A stretch of 13,148 bases of DNA, from assembly GCA_025463665.1 (NCBI GenBank), contig JAODAY010000151.1:1-13148 (forward strand), read 5' to 3'. The stretch is from Microbacteriaceae bacterium. GTDB taxonomy: Bacteria > Actinomycetota > Actinomycetes > Actinomycetales > Microbacteriaceae. A program made the position numbers and the translations under genes. The notes under the pieces are model-generated. The model saw nothing but the letters and a program-made list of their open reading frames with translations. It was not told the origin of the DNA and ran no database searches. Of this stretch, positions 1 to 7,070 are shown piece after piece. Position 1 is the first letter of the stretch. The number at the start of each line of letters is the position of its first letter.

Positions 1-620
1 GCGGTGCCCTGCACCTCGACGAAGAGCCCGCGGCCGGTGACGAAGACGTTCAAGTCGGTGTCCGCCTTGACGTACTCGACGTAGGCCAGGTCGAGCATGG
101 GCTCTCCTCGCACGATTCCCACCGAGACCGCGGCGACGCTGTCGATGAGCGGCGTCGCGTTCTTGCCGATGAAGCCCTTGCCGCGACCCCACTCGAGGGC
201 GTCGGCGAGTGCCACGTATGCGCCGGTGATCGCCGCGGTGCGGGTGCCGCCGTCTGCCTGCAGCACGTCGCAGTCGATCACAATGGTGTTCTCACCGAGT
301 GCTTTCATGTCGACGACGGCGCGCAGGCTGCGGCCGATGAGCCGAGAGATCTCGTGCGTGCGGCCGCCGATCCTGCCCTTGACCGATTCGCGGTCCATCC
401 GCTCATTGGTCGCACGCGGCAGCATCGAGTATTCAGCGGTGACCCACCCGGTGCCCTTGCCTTTGAGCCAGCGCGGAACGCCGTTGGTGAACGACGCCGT
501 GCACAGCACCTTGGTGTTGCCGAACGAGATGAGCGCGGAGCCCTCGGCCTGGGCACTCCACCCGCGTTCGATGGTGACGGGGCGGAGGTCGGTGGCCGTG
601 CGGCCGTCGTGGCGGGTCAT
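1..620 (-). CDS. rph: Ribonuclease PH, 3' end cut by window edge
   Basis: Phosphorolytic 3'-5' exoribonuclease that trims tRNA 3' ends using phosphate; cytoplasmic, hexameric in the family. About 206 N-terminal residues are visible of a usual ~240-250. Family signatures: MTRHDGR start, [12 protein letters not shown] near 32-43, the phosphate-site segment [16 protein letters not shown] around 85-100, [15 protein letters not shown] around 121-135, and FVEVQGTA at the cut end. The ATG at 620 overlaps the murI stop (ATGA), so it is translationally coupled downstream of murI. Odd: the metal-binding pair usually reads E-D-x5-D-M-N, but here it reads [11 protein letters not shown]. The first Asp is Tyr183 (codon TAC, one base from GAC) and Met is Leu190. 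Identity is certain; whether it is catalytically active is not. Confidence 0.95.
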   Translation of the reverse strand, partial: MTRHDGRTATDLRPVTIERGWSAQAEGSALISFGNTKVLCTASFTNGVPRWLKGKGTGWVTAEYSMLPRATNERMDRESVKGRIGGRTHEISRLIGRSLRAVVDMKALGENTIVIDCDVLQADGGTRTAAITGAYVALADALEWGRGKGFIGKNATPLIDSVAAVSVGIVRGEPMLDLAYVEYVKADTDLNVFVTGRGLFVEVQGT

Positions 621-1471
621 AGGGATTCCTTCGGTAGAGCCAGCTTCGGCAAATGGATGGCGCCGGTTTCGACGAGGTCGACGCGAGTGACTTCGGGGCC
701 GAGGAACCGGGCGGCGAGCGTCAGGAACTCCTGCTGGCTGCCTCCCGTGGCCTCGAACGTGTAGGTGGGCGGCGCCGCCGACGTGCGTTCGAGCCCGTGC
801 CTGACGAGCATGCGATAGACGTCGTACGCCGTCTCCTCGGCGCTCGAGACGAGCGTGACCTCGCGGCCCATGACGTACTGGATCGCGGCGGCGAGCAGCG
901 GGTAGTGGGTGCAGCCGAGCACGAGGGTGTCGATGTTCTGCTTCTTGAGCGGTGCGAGATACTCCTCGGCAACCTGGAACAACTCGGCGCCGCTCGTCAC
1001 CCCACCCTCGACGAACTCGACGAAGCGCGGGCAGGCCGCCGTGAAGATCTCCAGGTCGGATGCCGCGGCGAATGCGTCTTCGTATGCCTTCGACTTGACC
1101 GTTCCGCGCGTTCCGATCACGCCGATGCGGTTGTTGCGGGTCTGCCGTACCGCGGCCCGCACGGCCGGCTGGATCACCTCGACCACCGGTATGCCGTAGC
1201 CGTCGGTGAATCTCTCCCTCGCGTCACGCAGCATCGCAGACGACGCGGTGTTGCACGCGATGACCAGCAGCTTGACGCCCTCGGCGACGAGATCGTCCAT
1301 CACCTCGAGGGCGTACTGGCGCACCTTCGCGATCGGCTTCGGGCCGTATGGCGAGTGTGCGGTGTCTCCCACATAGGTGATCGACTCCTTCGGCATCTGG
1401 TCGATGATGGCCCGGGCGACGGTCAACCCACCGACTCCCGAGTCGAAGACTCCTATCGGCGCATTTGTCAC
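617..1471 (-). CDS. murI: Glutamate racemase
   Basis: Cofactor-independent racemase making D-glutamate for the peptidoglycan stem peptide; cytoplasmic. At 284 aa it is slightly longer than the usual 255-275. Visible are the N-terminal [13 protein letters not shown] (Asp10-Ser11), [11 protein letters not shown] around 33-43, the first catalytic cysteine in ACNTAS (Cys73), EVIQPAV around 98-104, and the second catalytic cysteine in LGCTHYPLL (Cys187, followed by His189). The start is GTG at 1471; no strong Shine-Dalgarno is seen. Translation is probably coupled to the decaying upstream photolyase-like frame, whose shifted reading frame ends in a GTGA overlap with this start. The stop overlaps the rph ATG. 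Both catalytic cysteines are intact, so I expect a functional enzyme. Confidence 0.96.
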   Translation of the reverse strand: MTNAPIGVFDSGVGGLTVARAIIDQMPKESITYVGDTAHSPYGPKPIAKVRQYALEVMDDLVAEGVKLLVIACNTASSAMLRDARERFTDGYGIPVVEVIQPAVRAAVRQTRNNRIGVIGTRGTVKSKAYEDAFAAASDLEIFTAACPRFVEFVEGGVTSGAELFQVAEEYLAPLKKQNIDTLVLGCTHYPLLAAAIQYVMGREVTLVSSAEETAYDVYRMLVRHGLERTSAAPPTYTFEATGGSQQEFLTLAARFLGPEVTRVDLVETGAIHLPKLALPKESL

Positions 1472-1480
1472 GCGCTCAGT

Positions 1481-2106
1481 TTAGTGGAAGCCCTCGCGAT
1501 GCCTTTCCTGGTCCACCACGGCCTCCCGGTCGACGAGGCCGCGCAGGCCCGCGAGCGGCTGCGCCATGCGGTGATTGCCCCGCAGCACGGGTTCGGTGCC
1601 GTCGAGGAACGCCCAGTAGCCGGCGGTGTAGGGCCGTCGTCGCCGCCGAGGCGCACCTTGGGGTTGAACCGACAGCCGCCGCAGTGGTCGGTCATCTTGC
1701 TGATGCACGCGTCGTCGACGAACATGTCGGTGAAGCAGTCGGTGAGCTGGCGTGGGCCGTACCCTCGCCGCAGCGCCCCGTTGCCGATGATCACGAAGCC
1801 GCGGCTCGGCAACACACGCGCCCCGTATCGGCGCACCGCACGACGCCCGGCGAACGAGGTTGGGTCGATGACCTCGAGGTCGGTCCCGCCCGCGACGACT
1901 TCGGCGTAGGTGTCGACCTGGTGAAACTCGACGCGGTCGCCGAGTCCTCTCGCCCGATGCCGGATGGCAGAGAGTATGAGGTGGGCCTTCGCACGCTGCA
2001 TGGGCCGACGCTTCAGAGCGGAGCGTGCCTCAATGAGCAGCATGGGGCCGCCGTCGTCGAATTGCTCACCCAGCTGACCGGCGAATATCCAGCGAACATG
2101 AGACAC
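1481..2106 (-). pseudogene. Photolyase-related protein (FeS-BCP/DPRP type), multiply deleted and frameshifted
   Basis: Remnant of a cryptochrome/photolyase-related gene (family usually ~500 aa; here ~210 codons). The start is GTG 2106 with a GAGG-type Shine-Dalgarno (TCCTC on plus, 2112-2116). The N-terminal domain is recognisable: VRWIFAGQLGEQF, MLLIEAR, KAHLILSAIRH, EVIDPTSFAGRR, LPSRGFV. Near 1788 the frame jumps to a C-terminal segment (GALRRGYGPRQLTDCFTDMFVD), so most of the flavin-binding region is absent. Near 1710 a second shorter gap precedes ISKMTDHCGGCRFNPKV, the CxxC of the Fe-S region. Near 1632-1640 a frameshift moves the conserved end (YTAGYWAFLDG, LRGNHRMAQPLAGL) into another frame, stopping at TAA 1481-1483. 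The unshifted frame runs on to 1468. First gene of the murI-rph operon, so its transcript may still matter for murI. Not a working enzyme. Confidence 0.85.
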
Positions 2107-2119
2107 GAAAGTCCTCGTC

Positions 2120-2139
2120 GCCGGGAGTGTAGTCCCGGC
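2120..2139. repeat. Perfect 7-bp inverted repeat between pncB and the photolyase-like pseudogene
   Basis: Arms GCCGGGA and TCCCGGC are separated by 6 bp. The element lies just upstream of the pncB -10 box and, on the other strand, just upstream of the Shine-Dalgarno of the pseudogene that leads the murI operon. It overlaps a possible minus-strand -10 box (TACACT). It could be an operator shared by the divergent genes, or a hairpin in the murI-operon leader. No T-tract follows, so a terminator is unlikely. Confidence 0.45.
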
Positions 2140-2151
2140 AAACCGACTCGT

Positions 2152-2157
2152 TAGGCT
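2152..2157 (+). promoter_or_regulatory. Probable -10 box of pncB (leaderless start)
   Basis: TAGGCT fits the actinobacterial TAnnnT -10 pattern and lies 7 nt before the pncB ATG, with no Shine-Dalgarno between them. Transcription would start at or very near the A of ATG. No convincing -35 box is seen 17-18 bp upstream. Confidence 0.45.
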
Positions 2158-2164
2158 CATTGAC

Positions 2165-3457
2165 ATGACGAGTGCCCTCCTGACCGACCGCTACGAACTC
2201 ACCATGTTGGATGCCGCGTTGCGCAGCGGTCACCTCGACCGGGAGTGCGTGTTCGAGGTATTCGCGCGGCGCCTCCCGGAGGGTCGCCGTTACGGGGTGG
2301 TCGCGGGCACCGGCCGCCTGATGCAGCTGATTGCCGACTTCCGATTCGACGACGCGGAACTCGATTGGCTGCGCGCCCACGGTGTCGTGACGGCGCAGGC
2401 TCTCGATTGGCTCTCCGACTACCGCTTCAGCGGCAACATCGAGGGATATGCCGAGGGCGAGGTGTATTTCCCCGGCTCCCCCATCCTCGTCATCGAGGGC
2501 ACCTTCGCCGAAGCCGTCATTCTCGAGACCCTCGCCTTGAGCGTGCTCAATTACGACACGGCGGTGGCGAGCGCCGCGGCTCGAATGGTTTCTGCGGCCG
2601 ACGGTCGCCCCATCGCCGAGATGGGTTCGCGCCGCACCGGCGAGTGGTCGGCTGTCGCTGCGGCGCGCGCCGCCTTCATCGCGGGGTTCGGCGCAACGAG
2701 CAACCTCGAGGCGGGCCGCAGCTGGGGCGTGCCCACGATGGGCACGGCGGCGCACTCCTTCACGCTCCTGCATGGCACCGAGGAGGAGGCATTCCGTGCC
2801 CAGGTCGACGCTCTCGGCTCCGGAACCACGCTGCTCGTCGACACCTACGACGTGACCCGCGCGGTCGAACTCGCGGTCAAGGTCGCGGGGCCGCACCTCG
2901 GGGCGGTGCGCATCGACTCGGGAGACCTGCCCGCGCAGGTCGCCGCGGTTCGGGAGCAGCTCGACTCGCTCGGGGCGACGGAGACCCGCATCACCGTGAC
3001 GAACGACCTCGACGAGTACACGATCGCCGCGCTCCGCGCCGCTCCCGTCGACTCCTACGGTGCCGGCACCGCCGTCGTCACCGGCTCCGGCCACCCGGCC
3101 GCGGGGCTCGTCTACAAGCTCGTCGCCCACAAGACAGCGGAGGGCGACTGGGTGTCGGTCGCCAAGAAGTCGACGGCCAAGGCCACCATCGGCGGGCGCA
3201 AGCACGCGGTGCGTTCCCTCGAGAACGGTGTCGCCGTCGCGGAGACGATCTACGTCGGCAACGAGCCTCCGGCGAACCCGACCGAACGCCCGCTACTCGT
3301 ACCGCTCATCGTCAACGGTGAACCCGTGGCGCAGTACCTCGGGGCGCACGGCGCCGGGGTGGCCCGCCGGCACCGGGCCATGGCCATCGCGGAACTGCCC
3401 GCCGACGCGCTGCGCCTCGGGCGCGGCGAGCCGGCGATCCCGACCGTCTACGCGTAG
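2165..3457 (+). CDS. pncB: Nicotinate phosphoribosyltransferase
   Basis: Joins nicotinate and PRPP to nicotinate mononucleotide with ATP-stimulated turnover, the entry step of the Preiss-Handler NAD salvage route; cytoplasmic. At 430 aa it is normal for the actinobacterial form. Visible are TDRYELTML at 7-15, FEVFARRLP at 30-38, the substrate-site motif GSRRT at 154-158, TMGTAAHSF at 191-199 with His197 in the position of the family's phosphorylated histidine, LLVDTYD around 223-229, RIDSGDL at 249-255, TNDLDEY at 279-285 and GAGTAVVT at 299-306. The ATG at 2165 is chosen because the family N-terminus begins here. There is no Shine-Dalgarno, and a TAGGCT box 7 nt upstream points to leaderless initiation. 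Divergent from the murI operon, convergent with DUF3039. Nothing is missing. Confidence 0.96.
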   Translation: MTSALLTDRYELTMLDAALRSGHLDRECVFEVFARRLPEGRRYGVVAGTGRLMQLIADFRFDDAELDWLRAHGVVTAQALDWLSDYRFSGNIEGYAEGEVYFPGSPILVIEGTFAEAVILETLALSVLNYDTAVASAAARMVSAADGRPIAEMGSRRTGEWSAVAAARAAFIAGFGATSNLEAGRSWGVPTMGTAAHSFTLLHGTEEEAFRAQVDALGSGTTLLVDTYDVTRAVELAVKVAGPHLGAVRIDSGDLPAQVAAVREQLDSLGATETRITVTNDLDEYTIAALRAAPVDSYGAGTAVVTGSGHPAAGLVYKLVAHKTAEGDWVSVAKKSTAKATIGGRKHAVRSLENGVAVAETIYVGNEPPANPTERPLLVPLIVNGEPVAQYLGAHGAGVARRHRAMAIAELPADALRLGRGEPAIPTVYA

Positions 3458-3476
3458 CGCCGGCGCCGGTGCGCTA
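3455..3476. terminator. Inverted repeat spanning both convergent stop codons (possible bidirectional terminator)
   Basis: TAGCGC at one end and GCGCTA at the other are perfect inverted arms around a GC-rich core that is itself nearly palindromic. The outer ends are the TAG stop of pncB (plus) and the TAG stop of the DUF3039 gene (minus). It lacks a T-tract, so it may act as a weak bidirectional, GC-only terminator or simply as an RNA 3'-end hairpin. Confidence 0.45.
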
Positions 3477-3731
3477 CTTCAGCTTTTCGTAGATCTCTTT
3501 GCAGGTCGGGCACACGGGAAACTTCTCCGGGTCACGACTGGGAGTCCACAGCTTGCCGCACAGGGCTCTGACCGGCTTGCCGCTGAGGGCAGACTCCATG
3601 ATCTTTTTCTTGGGCGCGTAGTGGGAGAAACGCTCGTGATCGCCCTCCTCGACCTGCTCGCTGTTGAGCAGCTCTTCGAGTTCGCGATCGAGAGTGGAGG
3701 TTCCTCCGCCGGTGTGGTCGGTATCAGTCAT
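3474..3731 (-). CDS. DUF3039 family small protein, probable zinc-binding
   Basis: 85-aa protein matching the actinobacterial DUF3039 family as I recognise it; molecular role unknown. The N-terminal ~30 residues are acidic and polar (TLDRELEELLNSEQVEEGDHE). The conserved part holds His32, His37 in HERFSHYAPKKKI, then ALCGK (Cys58) and PVCPTCKEIYE (Cys74, Cys77). The cysteines suggest a small zinc ribbon completed by Cys58 and possibly a histidine. No signal peptide or membrane segment. The ATG at 3731 is chosen because the family N-terminus fits and a TACAAT box lies 6 nt upstream; the same frame stays open much further upstream, but only as a shadow of the neighbouring permease gene. Stands alone, convergent with pncB. 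Confidence 0.88.
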   Translation of the reverse strand: MTDTDHTGGGTSTLDRELEELLNSEQVEEGDHERFSHYAPKKKIMESALSGKPVRALCGKLWTPSRDPEKFPVCPTCKEIYEKLK

Positions 3732-3737
3732 GAGCCA

Positions 3738-3743
3738 ATTGTA
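3738..3743 (-). promoter_or_regulatory. Probable -10 box of the DUF3039 gene (leaderless start)
   Basis: On the minus strand this reads TACAAT, one base from TATAAT, and ends 6 nt before the ATG. The gap is too short for a leader with a ribosome binding site. It sits in the 53-bp gap after the ABC permease gene, so the DUF3039 gene probably has its own promoter. Confidence 0.55.
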
Positions 3744-3784
3744 CTTTCGAGCGGGCGCGCACGCAGTCACAAAATTGAGCCGAG

Positions 3785-5353
3785 CTAGTCGCGCATGGCG
3801 AGCATCAGGATCTGCGGGCCGCGACGGTCGAAGATGCGTGCGCCCCAGGCGACACCGCCGACGAGCGCGGCGAGGCCGATGACGACACCGCTCGCAAGCG
3901 ATGCCAGCGGCCAGCCTTGCCCATAGAGCAGCCCGAGCACGACGAACGCGATGGTGGGGCTGGCGAACACGAGGATGGCGAGGAATGACAGCGCCTGAAT
4001 GAGGCCGGCCGGGGTGCCGGACTGCGGTTGTGCGAATGGGCTGTCTCCCGGGCGCACGGCCGGGTAGGGAAACCTCGCAGACATCACACTCGACAGGCCC
4101 AGACCCGAGAACAGGATGCCGCTGCCCACGCCCACGAGCGACGGCAGTATCGACCTCTCGCCGTAGACGGCGGCACTGACGAGCGAACCCACGACGATCA
4201 GGGGCACGCCGACGATGAGCGCAGGGGCGAGCCTGCCCCAGCGGTCCGCGGTGCCCCGAGTGCTCGCGGAGAGGTGCAGCCAGATGGCCGTGTTGTCGAA
4301 CGCCGCGTCGTTGTGCACCGACCAGGACAGGAACAGGCACATCACGGGTACGGGGATGAGGGCGAGCGGTTCTGCGGGCACTCCGGCGATCGACAACGCG
4401 AAAACGATGACGAGCGGGATCAGCGGGATGACGACGAGCGACGCCCCGTACCGTGAGTCGCGCAACCAGTAGGTGACGCTGCGGGCAGCGATAGCGCCGG
4501 TCGGGGTGCCGGGGAACAGGCTGAACCAGCCGAGGCCGGAGTACCGGCGGGAGGCGGCCTGCCGCTGCGGTGTCACGAGCATCGCGGCCACGAGCGCGCG
4601 CCAGACGACCCACAGCACACCGAGCCACGCCACGGCGATGAGGAGCTTGAGCAGCGCGCCCGCGGTGTCGCCTGTCGCGGCATCCGCAGGAATGGCCCAA
4701 CCTGCTCCGAGCGGTGTCCAGGCCAGCACGCCGGAGATCTGGGCGAGCACGTCGAGCCCGCGTTCTGCCCAGTCGACGGTGCTCAGGGCGACGATCGCGG
4801 GCGAAAGCGAAACGAGCGCGATGATGCCGACGATGCCGGTGACGTCGCGGGCACGTCTGGTCGAGAGCAGAAAGGCGGCGATCGAAGTGGAGATGCGGGC
4901 GGACATGACGCACGTGCAGATGATCAGTACGGCCGCGACGAGGGCGAGGAACACGGGGGCAAAGCCCCTGCTCCACGTGACGATCTGGGCGATCGCCATG
5001 ATAGCGATGACGATTGTCGGCACCGAGACGAAGGATGCCACGGCGAGCGCCGCCGCGAGTTTCGAGTCGGAAATGCCGAACAGCGAGAACTTGCGCGGAT
5101 CGAGCGAGTCGTCGATGCCGAGAACGAGCGGCAACGTCGTGTAGATGATCAGCACGACCGCGCCGAGCGCCACCACCGCGCTCGACGCGACGTTCCCCTC
5201 CACGAAACGCAGCGACACGAGTCCGCCGACCAGGAGGACTGCGGTGCCGAGGCCGTAGAGCAGTCCGAGCACGAGGGTGAGGATCTGCCACGGCGTGCGG
5301 CGCAGTGAGTTGGCGAGCAGACGGAGTTTCAGCCCGAGAATTTGTGCAACCAC
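3785..5353 (-). CDS. ABC exporter permease, ~12 membrane segments
   Basis: Integral membrane partner of the ATPase encoded just upstream; substrate unknown. At 522 aa it is long for an ABC-2 permease and looks like the double-length type, with one chain carrying two bundles. Hydrophobic segments lie roughly at residues 23-45, 55-79, 100-125, 130-150, 172-190, 233-258, 305-324, 330-345, 376-396, 402-425, 452-473 and 483-507. There is no signal peptide or soluble domain. Start: GTG 5353, 25 nt inside the ATPase gene, supported by a strong GGAGGG Shine-Dalgarno (5360-5365) with 6-nt spacing, so the pair is co-transcribed and coupled. I do not recognise a specific subfamily. A lipid, peptide or drug exporter are all possible. 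Confidence 0.85.
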   Translation of the reverse strand: MVAQILGLKLRLLANSLRRTPWQILTLVLGLLYGLGTAVLLVGGLVSLRFVEGNVASSAVVALGAVVLIIYTTLPLVLGIDDSLDPRKFSLFGISDSKLAAALAVASFVSVPTIVIAIMAIAQIVTWSRGFAPVFLALVAAVLIICTCVMSARISTSIAAFLLSTRRARDVTGIVGIIALVSLSPAIVALSTVDWAERGLDVLAQISGVLAWTPLGAGWAIPADAATGDTAGALLKLLIAVAWLGVLWVVWRALVAAMLVTPQRQAASRRYSGLGWFSLFPGTPTGAIAARSVTYWLRDSRYGASLVVIPLIPLVIVFALSIAGVPAEPLALIPVPVMCLFLSWSVHNDAAFDNTAIWLHLSASTRGTADRWGRLAPALIVGVPLIVVGSLVSAAVYGERSILPSLVGVGSGILFSGLGLSSVMSARFPYPAVRPGDSPFAQPQSGTPAGLIQALSFLAILVFASPTIAFVVLGLLYGQGWPLASLASGVVIGLAALVGGVAWGARIFDRRGPQILMLAMRD

Positions 5354-6915
5354 TCCATGCCCTCCGCCGCTTTGCGTCCACCGGCGAGTTCGACGAATCG
5401 TTCCTCGAGGGTCATGGTGCCGCGAACCTCGGCCATGGTGCCGGTGGCGAGAACGGCGCCGTTCACGACGACAGCCACCGAGTCGCAGATGCGCTCGATG
5501 AGGTTCATGGTGTGGCTCGACATCACGACCGTGCCTCCCGCGGTGACGTATCGCTGCAGGATCTCGATGATGTTCGCGGCAGACACGGGATCAACCGACT
5601 CGAAGGGTTCGTCGAGCACGAGGAGTCGCGGCGAATGGAGCATCGCCGCGGCAAGCGCGATCTTTTTCGTCATTCCGGCCGAATAGTCGGTGACGAGGCG
5701 GTCGAGCGAGTCTTCGAGCCCGAACGCCGCGGCGAGGTCGGCGCTGCGGCTGCGCACCACCTTCTTGTCGAGTCCGTGCAGAATGCCGGAGTAGTACAGC
5801 AGTTGGGCGCCGGTGAGTCGATCGAACAGGCGCAGGCGGTCGGGCAGCACGCCCATGCTGCGCTTGGCAGCGGTGGGATTGCTCCACACGTCGGCGCCGT
5901 GCACGGTCACCGTTCCCGAGTCCGGCTTGAGCAGGCCGGTCACCATCGACAGCGTTGTTGTCTTTCCGGCGCCGTTCGGACCGACGATGCCGAAGAACGT
6001 GCCGGCGGCAATCTCGAGGTCGACGCCGGCGACTGCGGTCGTGTCGTCGAACCGCTTCACCAGTCCGGAGATGCGAAGCACGACCTCGCCCGGTTGTGGC
6101 CGCTCCTGCGCGATGAGCTCTGCGCGGGGTGCCGCAACGGCAGCCGGCGCCTCGACCGGCGCGATTTCGGGCACTGGAGTGGCATCCGGGACCGGGGCTG
6201 CCGTCCCGAGAAGAGCCGCCTCCGCGACGGGGGCCTTAGCGGGCGGGGCGGGTTCAGCAGGCGAGACGTCCGTCACCGGCGCTTCTGTCATCGGTACGGC
6301 CGTCGCCGCGACGGACGCCACGGGCTTACGCTGGGCCGGCTTGCGGGCCGCGGGCCGCTTCGTGGGCGCGGGTGCCGCGGGAGGGGTCATGGCGTCCTCC
6401 ACCGGGGCGGCGGAAGCCGGCGGTATGCGCGGTTTGGTCGTGCGGGCGGCCGGAGTCTTGGGCGTGGCGGCCTTGGGGGTAGCGGCCTTGGGGATAGCGG
6501 CCTTGGGCGCCGCAGCCTGGGGATTCGCGGTCTTGGGCGCCGCAGCCTGCGGGGTGGAGGTCTTGGGGGTGGCGGTCTTGGGGGTCGTGCTCTTGGGTGT
6601 CGTTGAGCGCGGTGTGGTCGACCGGGGCTTCGTCGTTTTCGGTGCAGGCGAGGCATCCGTCACCGCCTTCACGACCGGCGCGACGAAGAGCGGAGTGGGA
6701 TCCTGGTGCGCTTCGGTTGCGTCGGGCGAGCCGGTGACCTTGGCCGCCGCTGGCTTGCGAGCCGTGGCAGGCTTGCGAACCGCAGCCGGTCTGCGAGCGC
6801 CAGGTGCGCCGGTCGACTGGGTCGGCTGCGCGTCAGGCAGTTCGGGTTCAGGATCCACCACCCCACCGTACCAATCGCTGTCTCTCTCGGAGATTCCATC
6901 ACGAATCGACAACAT
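5329..6915 (-). CDS. ABC transporter ATPase with long Pro/Ala/Lys/Thr-rich N-terminal extension
   Basis: Energises the permease encoded downstream. 528 aa from ATG 6915, against ~240-310 usual, because residues ~20-275 are low complexity. The ATPase core starts near VLRISGLVKRFD (279-290): Walker A GPNGAGKTT 312-320, signature YSAGM 411-415, Walker B LLVLDEP 431-437, His switch SSHTM 466-470. All catalytic elements are intact. The extension is rich in P, A, K and T, with pentapeptide repeats of type TPKxx at ~95-155 (15-bp DNA repeats); its basic side resembles histone-H1-like tails, but its role is unknown. The start is uncertain: ATG 6915 has no Shine-Dalgarno and the first codons include rare AGA and GGA. 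GTG 6858, 6 nt after a TACGGT box (6865-6870), is an alternative leaderless start. First gene of a two-gene operon. Confidence 0.88.
   Translation of the reverse strand: MLSIRDGISERDSDWYGGVVDPEPELPDAQPTQSTGAPGARRPAAVRKPATARKPAAAKVTGSPDATEAHQDPTPLFVAPVVKAVTDASPAPKTTKPRSTTPRSTTPKSTTPKTATPKTSTPQAAAPKTANPQAAAPKAAIPKAATPKAATPKTPAARTTKPRIPPASAAPVEDAMTPPAAPAPTKRPAARKPAQRKPVASVAATAVPMTEAPVTDVSPAEPAPPAKAPVAEAALLGTAAPVPDATPVPEIAPVEAPAAVAAPRAELIAQERPQPGEVVLRISGLVKRFDDTTAVAGVDLEIAAGTFFGIVGPNGAGKTTTLSMVTGLLKPDSGTVTVHGADVWSNPTAAKRSMGVLPDRLRLFDRLTGAQLLYYSGILHGLDKKVVRSRSADLAAAFGLEDSLDRLVTDYSAGMTKKIALAAAMLHSPRLLVLDEPFESVDPVSAANIIEILQRYVTAGGTVVMSSHTMNLIERICDSVAVVVNGAVLATGTMAEVRGTMTLEERFVELAGGRKAAEGMEWLHKFSG
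5360..5365 (-). promoter_or_regulatory. Shine-Dalgarno GGAGGG deciding the ABC permease GTG start
   Basis: GGAGGG on the minus strand lies 6 nt before GTG 5353, inside the 3' end of the ATPase gene. It supports a real 25-nt gene overlap rather than a later start. Confidence 0.7.
6455..6615. repeat. 15-bp imperfect tandem repeat, ~10-11 units, inside the ABC ATPase gene
   Basis: The core CTTGGG (plus strand) recurs exactly every 15 bp at 6457, 6472, 6487, 6502, 6532, 6562, 6577 and 6592, with diverged units at 6517 and 6547. On the coding strand it encodes [TAN]P[KQ]xx pentapeptides. The period is a multiple of 3, so unit gain or loss keeps the frame open. Confidence 0.85.
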
Positions 6916-7015
6916 ACCGCGCTGTGCTCTGGCCACTCCTCGGGCCCCACCCGTAAGCTCAGGGAAGCACAACGAAGTGTCCACGCATTCCCCTACAGGT
7001 AAACAACAGGCGAAC

Positions 7016-7044
7016 TTGCCACAGTGTATTGATGCCCGTAGGCA
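7016..7044 (+). promoter_or_regulatory. Candidate promoter of the nucleotidyltransferase operon
   Basis: TTGCCA (7016-7021) and TAGGCA (7039-7044) are spaced 17 bp. Predicted initiation near 7050 would leave a ~20-nt leader holding the AAGGAG site. It is a weak match to consensus and was found by eye. Confidence 0.35.
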
Positions 7045-7057
7045 ACAAATGTTTAAC

Positions 7058-7063
7058 AAGGAG
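7058..7063 (+). promoter_or_regulatory. Ribosome binding site AAGGAG of the nucleotidyltransferase gene
   Basis: AAGGAG, 7 nt before GTG 7071, fixes that start over the in-frame upstream start at 7029. It is one of the few strong Shine-Dalgarno sites at an operon head in this window; most other leading genes look leaderless. Confidence 0.75.
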
Positions 7064-7070
7064 ACACAAC

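Larger units (their letters stand above)
6916..7070. other. Divergent intergenic region, ABC exporter / nucleotidyltransferase operon
   Basis: 155 bp, more AT-rich toward the right. It must carry the promoters of both operons. A plausible plus-strand promoter and a clear ribosome binding site are listed separately. No convincing minus-strand -35/-10 pair was found. No conserved small gene or RNA is seen. Confidence 0.6.

Noticed and set aside
653..1909. 418-codon open frame on the plus strand opposite murI and the photolyase remnant
   Set aside because: It is antisense to clear murI motifs and the protein is Arg/Glu/Asp-rich without any family look: a high-GC shadow frame.
1468..2166. An intact 232-aa gene upstream of murI
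   Set aside because: Its last ~55 residues are out-of-frame translation, and the first 20 precede the GTG with a Shine-Dalgarno. Conserved photolyase-family sequence lies in another frame, so it is annotated as a pseudogene.
6455..6615. Regular short repeats considered as a CRISPR array
   Set aside because: Units are contiguous 15-mers without spacers, keep the reading frame, and encode pentapeptides.
6916..7070. Riboswitch or small RNA in the 155-bp divergent region
   Set aside because: I found no strong stem set or known aptamer core by eye. A candidate plus-strand promoter and a Shine-Dalgarno explain the right end.
7029..7070. Upstream in-frame start for the nucleotidyltransferase
   Set aside because: The AAGGAG site sits between it and GTG 7071, and the extra residues precede the family N-terminus (TQIVILAAGMGSRL).
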